Shown piece by piece: positions 55,996 to 64,000 of a DNA stretch of 64,000 bases (the first letter of the stretch is position 1; every line of letters starts with the position of its first letter). The position numbers were made by a program, and so were the translations under genes. The notes below the pieces were generated by a model. The model made no database searches and was not told the DNA's origin. It worked only from the letters and a program-made list of their open reading frames with translations. Origin of the DNA: Magnolia sinica. Taxonomy: Eukaryota > Streptophyta > Magnoliopsida > Magnoliales > Magnoliaceae. The stretch is from contig NC_080590.1 of the NCBI RefSeq assembly GCF_029962835.1, positions 61,626,001 through 61,690,000 on the forward strand, written 5' to 3'.

Positions 55996-58496
55996 TGAAA
56001 GCGCTCTAGTTTGTCAATTAACGTGAGTGTTGAGTCAGCAAGACAAGTGAGCCCCATAGGAAGACTGTTCAAGCATCTGCCTTAATCGGATGTGGCTTTG
56101 GATCTCTACAAAGGTAAACTTAGCCTCACATCCCATGACGCAAAACACCAGGTATACAAAATCCTTAAAAATGGGTAGAACAACATAGGGGTTAAGGTGT
56201 GACAATTGTTTTACAAAATCAGGAAAATCTCTAAGTTTTCAGCCTTTGTCGATTTATCGACAGTGCTTCGATGAAATAGGACTCTGTTATTGATGTCCTC
56301 GAAACTCACTCGATGTTATTGAAATGAGGACTTCAGATGTCCAGCAACCAAAATGAATATTGGGCTGAATTCTTAATGAATCGATGACAGGATCGATATG
56401 ATCGACTTTCGAAACTCAAGTTCATCAAAATGGCTCAATAAAATTGACATCTGGTCAGTTTGTGCCCAGTAAGTAGTTAAGGAAAATCATGTGATTTTTG
56501 ATGTCTCGAAGAGAGCCTTGATATCTTCGAATTTCAAATCTCGATGATATCGGTGGACCTTCGATGATATCGGAATGGGACACAAATTTGTCCAATAAGC
56601 TTTTAGGGAAATTCTTTTAAATGTTCGAGGTATCGAGAATCACTCGATGATATCCTTATTCAAAGATCGATCATATCGAGACCAGGTCGATGTCATCGAA
56701 TTGAGACACAAAACTGTCTACCGAGTTTATCGAAAAATTCCTTGAAGAGATCGATGAATCAAAACTGGTATCGATATCATCGATATTCAAAACCAGATAA
56801 TATCGAGGAATGCTTGATCATATCATCACTCGTTCAGTTTTTAAGGCAAGTCTACTCTCATGTTTTTAAATATCGAGGAATCGAACCATGGGTCGATGAA
56901 ATCGAAGTTCGAAATTCGATGACATCGAAGCATGTTTGATATCTTCGATCAGTTGGCAAAAAAGTCAAAAGCGTTTGACAGATTGAGTTTGTGTCATCGA
57001 GCGACCATTCGAAGTTATCGAGAGTATACGCTCGATGATATCGAAGCCTACTCGATGATATCGAACTCTGTTAAAAAATACGACTGTTTTATTTCTGTTA
57101 GAACTTTTTGCCTATTTAATGAGAGCTTGCCTTAGGTTGTTTGTAGAGAAAATAGATAGAGCTTTTGAGTGTTAAATTCAGATCACCTACCTTAAGCCTT
57201 TTCTCTCATGGGAGTTCATCCTCTAACCCACCCTTGTCATTGATATTCAATAGAGTGGATTGGGGAATGAACTTCTGCATTCAAGGACCATCCAACTACC
57301 ACCTTAATGGCAAATCATTGAGATGGGATACCTTGAATGCTTAGATGCTTGGAATCACTCTGTCACTAAAATTGGAAAACATTTAATAGAGTAGGATTCC
57401 AACATAACCTTGACCCAACCCATCAACTTACATTGGAGCATTATAAGTGTTGCGGATGAAGGGAGCTGAAGATTCATCATCATCAAAGGACGAGATCTTC
57501 ATCAACATGTTAAATGGGGCTCATCTACTTATCTGCAAGTCGTAAGAGTCCAGAGACCCTGCTGATCATTCCTTCCTGTAGATTTGGGTCACAAGTGATT
57601 CTCACCCCTTTCAAGTCCTCATAGGAGGCCTCCGACAAGAGAATATGTGTGGGTGTTGTGTGTTGACCCTTACTCATGGGAAGAATAAACTTAGGTCGTT
57701 AGTGTAGGTCCTTGGCCTATGTGGCTTAAAACCTAGGTGTTGTGTGTTAACCTTTGCTCTTGTGTAGGGCATAAACTCTAGGTTCCTTGTGTGGATCCTT
57801 GGCATGTATGGCCTAAAATCTAGGTGCTATGTGTTGACCTTTGCTCTTATGTAAGGCATAAATTCTAGGTTCCTTGTGTAGATCCTTGGCCTGTGTGGCC
57901 TAAAACATGGGTGTTGTGTGTTGACCTTTGCTCCTGTGTGGTGTAAAAACTTACGTCTCATGAAGACATGTTAGGTACCTTATGTAGGTCCTAGAGTCAT
58001 CCTTGTGTAGGTTGTACTAGTTTGAGGTAAACCTGATCTAAAACCTCCGTTAGTGAAATCTGATACACGTAAGGGTTGAGTGCGTCTGCCGAGAGTGGAG
58101 TAGGCAAGTAGTCAAACCACTATACATGACTGTATTTGGGATTGTTATTTGCACTTTACTTCTTTGTGTTTACTTTGAATATTCACATGATTCATGATGA
58201 CATGACTATTTAAGAATTGATAAGTATCACATTCCACACTTAGTCACTCATTCAATCCATCATAGACTAAATTTATATATTGCTTAGATATTGATCAGTC
58301 TTTTGATTGGATCCTCTATTTAGCTTGGAAGCCATTAGAGTTAAGTTAAAGATATCTTGATAAATTTTTATATTAAATCAAGATAATGATGATAGGATTT
58401 TAAACTGTCATAAAATTTTATAAAGTCCTATTCACCCCCTCTAGGACACGTTAACTTATTCATACTTTTACTAGAGTGGTCATTACTACAATTTCA
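55996..58496 (+). repeat. C3 5' LTR
   Basis: Starts TGAAAGCGCTCTAGTTTGTC and ends CTACAATTTCA, the coding-strand ends of the C1 LTRs. It is 2501 bp. The TCGATATC-type motif cluster lies at about 56260-57065 and the tandem units with TGTGTTGACC at about 57650-57960. No gene is seen. Confidence 0.92.
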
Positions 58497-58498
58497 AT

Positions 58499-58510
58499 TG
58501 GTATCAAAGA
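58499..58510 (+). other. C3 primer binding site (initiator tRNA-Met-like)
   Basis: TGGTATCAAAGA, two bases from the canonical site, two bases after the LTR. Confidence 0.85.
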
Positions 58511-58566
58511 GGGTCTCTCTTAAGGGCTTCACCGCCTAGAGAGTGATCTTAACTGAAGTTGGTAAT

Positions 58567-59739
58567 ATGGCCAAAGGAGAGGGCTCATCTGTAACTAGAC
58601 CTCCTGTATTTGATGGATCAAATTATGCTTACTGGAAGGCTAGGATGCATTATTTTCTGAGATCTTTGGATCATGATGTTTGGGACATTATTGAAAATGG
58701 ATATGTGCCGCCAATCGAACAAATAGTACTTAAAAATGGCACAACCAAATTCAAACTAAAATCCAAAGAAAAATGGACAACATTCGATAAAGAAAAACAA
58801 ACTACAAAAGCAAAAGCAATGAATGCCATTTACTGTGCTGTGTCCCAAGAAGTTTTTAATCAAATTAGTATGTGTGGTACTTCTAAAGAAGCATGGGACT
58901 TGTTGGAAACAACTCGTGAAGGAACCATCACAGTAAAAAGATCCAAATTGTAACTCCTAACATCACAGTTTGAAAGTCTCAAAATGAAAGAGCATGAGAC
59001 CTTCATGGAGTTCTTCATGAAACTGAACATCATTTGTAACTCTATGTGTGGATTAGGAGAAAAAGTTCCAGTTTCAAAAATCTGTAGAAAAATTCAAAGA
59101 TCCTTACCAGAACGGTTCAACTCGAAAGTTACAACCATTGAAGAATGTAAAAATATGGATGAAATGAAAGTAGAAGAACTCGTAGGTTCCCTACAAACAT
59201 TTGAACTACACTTCAAGCAAACTCCTAAACCTAAAAATATTGTCCACAAAACTTCAAAGCACATTACTAATGAGGAGGATGAAAGTGAAAGGGAAAATGA
59301 AGATGAAGAAGTGGCTCTTTTGGCTCAACGGTTCAGAAAATTCTTTCATAAAAACCATGGCCGACCATTTAAAGGAAAACATTTGGACAACAAGCATTAT
59401 ATAGTTAAACCTGGTAAAACGTCCAAAGAGCCATAGTGTTACACTTTTCGAAAGTTGGCGCACTTATCCACTGAATGCCCAAATAGAAAAACCAAAGGAA
59501 AGGCGATGACAGCCACATGGGATGATACTGAATAGTCAAATTCAAAATGTACTGACTTAGAGAGTGATGGAGACCAAAAATCTCTAAAACTTCTTATGGT
59601 TTCTACAGCCTCTAACATTCCCATAGAGACTGAGAAAATTAAAGAACCTTAAGCCACTAAATCATTTCCATCTGATGATGAGGAAACAAAGAAAGAAGAA
59701 GAAGAAAAGGATAAATTACAGGACGCCTATAGTCAACTT
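58567..59739 (+). pseudogene. Gag of C3, SIRE-like, one frame with four in-frame stops
   Basis: The start is ATG at 58567 (MAKGEGSSVTRPPVFDGSNY), preferred over the alternative start 24 bp upstream because C1 aligns from this codon. The frame is continuous for 391 codons to the C2 insertion. Stops: TAA at 58951, TAG at 59434, TAG at 59533 and TAA at 59650. The stop at 59434 replaces the Gln that precedes the knuckle in C1. The knuckle reads C-Y-T-F-R-K-L-A-H-L-S-T-E-C, so the second Cys is Phe and RNA binding would be lost. Core blocks ETFMEFFMKLNIICNSM and KICRKIQRSLPERFN match C1. The sequence ends at LQDAYSQL, just where C1's coiled coil begins. Absence of frameshifts points to point-mutation decay. 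Confidence 0.88.
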
Positions 59740-62077
59740 TGAAATTGCGGTAATGACTGCCTTAGTTGAAGTAGGAATATGCCAATATGTCCTAGAGGGG
59801 GGGTGAATAGGACTTTTATAAAATATTACAATAATTTAAAATCCTATTACTCTAATCCTAATAGCACGCACACATTAGGATTACTCAAGAGTAACTCTAT
59901 TGGCTTCAAAGCCCGATAAAGGATCCAATCACAAACTTTTTGAGAGATGAACAATATGCAAATTAGTTTATGATAGATATGACTGTGTGTGTGTGAGGTG
60001 TGATCTCAAATAGTCAAATATGAAAGTATTTAAGGAAATCACACAAGCAAATGTAAGACAATAGCAATCTCAAACATAGTCATTTTTATAGTGGTTTGAC
60101 TACTTGTCTTCTCCACTGTTGAAAACCGCACTCAACCCTTGAGTGTACCAGATTTTACTAAGGTGGTTTCACATGGTTCACCTCAAACCCGAGGTTTTAA
60201 ATCAGGTTCACCTCTAACCAGTACAACCTACACCTAGGCTGACAGGTTATGCTCCCATGAGCAAGGGTCAACACATAGCACCCGATTTTAGGCATACTGG
60301 CCAAGGATCCACACAAGGAACCTCTGTTTATGCTCACATGAGCAAGGGTCAATACATAGCACCCAGTTTTAGGCACACTAGCCAAGGATCCACACAAGGA
60401 ACCTAAATGTTTATGCTCTCCACAGAGCAAGGGTCAACACAATGTACTTACCATGTACACTCCCGCCGGAAGCCTCTTAGAGGTCTTGCAAGGGGTGAGA
60501 GACACCTTAGACCCAATCTTACAAAAGAATGATCACAAGGGTCCTCTAGACTCTATTGACTTACAGATAAGTAGATGAACCCCATTCAGCACGTTGTCAA
60601 AGATCTCCTTTGTTGATGAAGATTCTTTTTCTTCCTTGAACCACAACTCAGAAGATGTACCAATACATGGCGACCAGTTGGGTCAAGGTTGTAATGGAAA
60701 CCTACTCCTTTGAAGATTTTCCTATAAGGGAAGTAGAGTGATTCCAATCATTTATACATTCAAGGCATCCCGGCTTAATGATTTGTCATTAAGATGGTAG
60801 CTAGAGGATCCTAGAATGCGAAAGTTCATTCCCCAATCCACTCTAGTGAATATCAATGATGAGGATGGATTGGAGGATGAACTTCCATGAGAGAAAGGGC
60901 TTTAGGTATATAAACACTCAAAAGCACTCTCTTCTTTCTCTACCAACAACTAAAGACAAGCTCTCTATATATAGGAAAAGGGTTCCAACCGATATAAAAT
61001 GATCACATTTATGACAGAGTTCGATATCATTGAGCAGGAACGATATCATCGAGCGTATACTCTCGATTGCATCGACTGGCCGCTCGATGACACAAACTCA
61101 AATATCATGGCTTTTGAAACATTTTGCCAGTTGGTCGAGGAAATCGAAACACGCGTCGATGTCATTGGATTTCGAACTCCGATTTCATCGATAAAAGGAT
61201 CGATTCCTCGACATTTGAAAATGAGAGAGACTTGCCTATGAAATATTTCAGGTCAAGGATATGATCGAGAAACACTCAATATCATCAAAATTTGAATGTT
61301 GATGATATCGATAGTCGGGTTGATGCATTGATAAATTCAAAGGATTTTCCAGTTAAGCTTGCTGGATAGTTTATGTCCATTCTCGATGCAATCGACCTAG
61401 CCTCGATATCATCGATATTTGAATATCAATTCTATCGAGTGACCCTCGATCAAAGATAAAAACTACTTGAAAATATTGCTGGTAAACTGTGTCCAAGACC
61501 GATATCATTGAAGGCCTTTCGATATCATCGATAGTTGAATTTCAAGGATATCGAGGGGTACTTCGATATATCGAAGGTCTTTATAATTTTTCATAAAAAA
61601 TAGGGACACAAAATCTCTGTTGTCGACTTTATCAAGTCAACTTCGATAGACTCGAGATTCAAATTTCGATGATATCGATATAGCTATCGATACATCGATA
61701 ATTCTGTCCAGAAGTATATGTGGTTGCTGGACAACATATTTCCTCATTCGATACCATCGAGTGAGTTTCGAGGACATCGACAACATTTTTCAATTATATC
61801 GATCAGACTATCAATAAATCAATAGAGGTAGAAAATTTAGAAATTTTTCTGAATTTTGAAAAAAGTTTTCTCACTCAAAAATCCTATGATATTCTAATTA
61901 GTTTTAAGGATTTTAATTACCTGATGTTTTGGGACATGGGATGTGAGGCTTAGATTTACTTGTGGTAAGTTCGGGCACACATTCGGTTTGAGATAGGCGA
62001 TTGATTGATCTTCCTATGGAGCTTCTTTGTCTAGCGGACTCAACACTCACGCTAATTGACAAACCAGGGCACTTTCA
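59740..62077 (-). repeat. C2 3' LTR
   Basis: 2338 bp, plus-strand edges TGAAATTGCGG and GGCACTTTCA. Tandem units lie at about 60240-60450 and the TCGATATC-type cluster at 61015-61810. No gene is seen. Confidence 0.93.
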
Positions 62078-62673
62078 ATCTCCCCCTTTGTCAATTACGT
62101 GACAAAATACCAAAACACCCTAGAACAATATCTAGGCAAACATATCCTTAATTGTGTGTACATGTAATTTACATAATTTTACAATGTCTAGAGAAACCAT
62201 CCACACAATCAGTAACTTCTCCCCTTAACAGCATTCTCCCCATTTCTTGGTGCAACTGCTCCCCCTAACACCTGCATCACCACTCAAGCAGATATACAAT
62301 TTTTCTTTCTAGGTGTTTGATTTGTTCTCCCCCTTTTTGGCAGTCATTGACAAAGGTAAATGTAACATCTGATATTGACTCAAATTGAAGCACTTTGGGA
62401 GAACCAATATTCAGAGAGCATACATATATAAAGGGTAGATGTATAATGATTAAAACAGTTGATTAAACAAACGCCTCATGTACAGAGACCATGTATACAT
62501 CGGGAGAGCAGATAGAATAATGATCAAAACATCACATGCATCACCCACTCTTGGCAGTAGTATAACAGTTATCATATCTCAAAAGATGGCATTAATGCAG
62601 ATATGAATTATAGCCAATCATACAAAAAAATCCAAAATGTATATACTGCTCCAGTTTGGCAGTATTATAACAG
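62078..62673 (-). other. C2 3' noncoding region with polypurine tract
   Basis: AAAGGGGGAGAT on the coding strand (62078-62089) abuts the LTR. More C-rich tracts, CTCCCC or GCTCCCCCT, follow near 62218, 62235, 62258 and 62327. Three variants of TTTGGCAGT..TATAACAGT recur at 62550-62670. The arrangement matches C1. No gene is seen. Confidence 0.75.
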
Positions 62674-63870
62674 TCAGTCAGTATAAACAAGAACCCCATC
62701 CAATTTTAGCCCCCCAAAAAAAACACACCCAAAACAAAATGTTGTAAAAAAAACGTAGCGATAGAGAACTTTCCCAGTCAGCTCATAACGACCCCGAGGA
62801 TCACCATATGTGAGCAAGTCTACCACTTGCTGGCTGGTTTGCTGGAGAACGTCAACTTTCTCTTCAATCATAGTGAGTCACCTATCACAGTTGTAAAGGC
62901 GCTCCTCCATACCAGTCATCCCGTTCAGTAGGTGACGCTCGAGGTGATGAGCTTGGCGATTTGTGATAGACTTTGGACTTAGCAGTGACGTTCGATTGGA
63001 TCCCCAAGGAGTAGGAGGACATGAAGGTTGAGAAGGTTGAGCAGCCGACTGCATGGGAGCACTACTCTCGGGAAGAGATGAAGTGAGACATAACTGTTGA
63101 GCCACCTGGGCTGCATCACTATCAAACCATGCTTCTGGATGAATGGCATCAGATGTGGCAGGAAGGCCAACATGATGAGCGAGTTTACAGATGAGCGCAA
63201 GAAAGGCTAGTGTATTCTGATGGTCACCTTGGATGATACGAATTAACTATTTGAGAAGAAGCATTAGGAGGCACACTTGAATTTCTTGATATACATCATA
63301 AAGCACATTCAACACAAAGGGAGGAAGATGATTATCTTTCACGTCACATGGATATACATTGGACCAAAAAATGCTATGGAGGATTTTAAAAGTGGGTCTA
63401 AGATGATTAATGTGAAGTGAATTATCACCATTTCGAGGAACAGTGGTCCCTTGACATAATGCGCGAGTTACCTCTCCCCAAACACCCAGACCATTGAGAT
63501 TCCTATTGGTTACTAGAATTTGAGTGACCTTGAGATCTAGAAGATGACCCAAAGTGATGGGAGTGATGAGTTTTGAGTAATTCAAGAATTCGATTTGAAT
63601 GCACGGGGGATCATCACGAATGACATGACATTTACTGAAGAATTCATTTATCACCCCAAGTTGATAAGAACCCCCAAGATTCAGAATATTCTGCCATCTT
63701 ATCACTTATAGGAGGAGGTCCACACCAAAAGGCTCGATGGCACTGTTAAGAACTAGACATTCAACAATAGTGGCCAGATGTCTTTCCGTTGGAATGAGTT
63801 GATGCATACTAGGTTGCTTGGGCTTTGATTTTAAAGATTGAGGAAGAGACTTACCTTTCCCTTTGATCAT
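62674..63870 (-). pseudogene. Extra ORF of C2: 'putative plant transposon protein' domain with coiled coil; three in-frame stops, no frameshift
   Basis: One continuous frame of about 399 codons from ATG at 63870 (MIKGKGKSLPQS) to 62674, interrupted only by TAA (63706-63708), TAG (63247-63249) and TGA (62878-62880). Domain blocks: RWQNILNLGGSYQLGVINEFF, LITPITLGHLLDLKVTQI, GLGVWGEVTRALCQG, ILHSIFWSNVYPCDV, VLYDVYQEIQVC. The TAG falls where C1 and T1 have the Gln of L-R-Q. After it: LICKLAHHVGLPATSDAIHPEAWFDSD, a Ser/Pro/Gln linker, then a predicted coiled coil (ITNRQAHHLERHLLNGMTGMEERL and IEEKVDVLQQTSQQVVDLL). Domain, linker and coiled coil come in the same order as in T1. The true C-terminus may be upstream of 62674. 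Confidence 0.8.
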
Positions 63871-64000
63871 GATTTTTTAGTGTGAGAGATAGGTAAAGGT
63901 AAGAAGAAGCAACCAGAGAAGAGAGGAGATATGAGGATTTGAAATTGAATACACCCTTCGTTATAATAGCAGAGTTGTCGATCATATCAATCACTCATCG
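63871..64000 (-). other. Region upstream of the C2 extra ORF
   Basis: 130 bp of noncoding sequence. At its far edge TGTCGATCATATCAATC and CATCG echo the LTR motif, at the same place as the cluster in C1 at 45640-45870. Confidence 0.45.

Larger units (their letters stand above)
55996..59739 (+). mobile_element. C3: SIRE-like Ty1/copia element, 5' LTR to gag
   Basis: LTR 55996-58496, primer site, and gag from 58567, cut at 59739 by C2. Same family as C1 and C2 but in the opposite orientation and more diverged from C1 than C2 is. Confidence 0.92.
59740..64000 (-). mobile_element. C2: SIRE-like Ty1/copia element, 3' LTR and extra ORF (continues past the window)
   Basis: Visible parts on the minus strand are the extra ORF (63870-62674), 3' noncoding region, polypurine tract and 3' LTR (59740-62077). 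Its gag, any pol and the 5' LTR lie to the right of the window. It is inserted in the C3 gag after the codons for S-Q-L. Confidence 0.9.

Overview
The window is plant nuclear DNA made almost entirely of LTR retrotransposons inserted into one another. I see no host gene, rRNA, tRNA gene or CRISPR. The evidence for a flowering plant is the set of element types: Athila-type Ty3/gypsy with a tRNA-Asp primer site, Tekay/Del-like chromodomain Ty3/gypsy, SIRE-like Ty1/copia, and a hAT-type non-autonomous transposon. The species cannot be told from the sequence.

Layout. A1 (1-2173, +) is the gag-protease part of an Athila-like element whose start lies left of the window. At 2174 it is interrupted by L, a large-LTR, small-body element that frames most of the window. 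L's 5' LTR (2174-6536 plus 21728-22694, about 5.3 kb) is split by A2, a second Athila-like element (6537-21722, -, target duplication TGCAT). A2 itself holds a hAT-type element in its RT (15851-16974, duplication CCAAAAGG) and a reversed solo LTR of the L family in its RNase H (11054-15072). L's body is only about 1 kb of gag and chromodomain-end remnants. It is split by T1 (23207-36421, -, duplication CCGTC), a young Tekay-like element with two 3.1 kb LTRs. L's 3' LTR (36956-41367 plus 50949-51395) is split by C1 (41368-50943, -), a SIRE-like copia element lacking most of pol. It is then cut by A3 (51396-55418, +), a third Athila-like element. A3 is cut at 55419 by an unidentified fragment E, E by copia element C3 (55996-59739, +), and C3 by copia element C2 (59740 to beyond the window, -). 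The chain A1 > L > A3 > E > C3 > C2 is six insertions deep.

Coding content. Most genes are broken, but modules remain readable: gag zinc knuckles, aspartic proteases, RT, RNase H and integrase. The best preserved are T1's protease-RT frame (411 codons) and integrase frame (407 codons).

Main observation. T1 and the copia elements C1 and C2 carry the same extra ORF, related to the family annotated in plants as 'putative plant transposon protein' (Pfam Transposase_32). In T1 it lies upstream of gag. In C1 and C2 it lies in the 3' position near the 3' LTR, where some SIRE elements have an env-like gene. In T1 and C2 the conserved domain is followed by a low-complexity linker and a predicted coiled coil. 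In C1 and C2 a TCGATATC-type motif that fills part of the LTR also occurs just upstream of this ORF, which suggests, without proving, an internal promoter.
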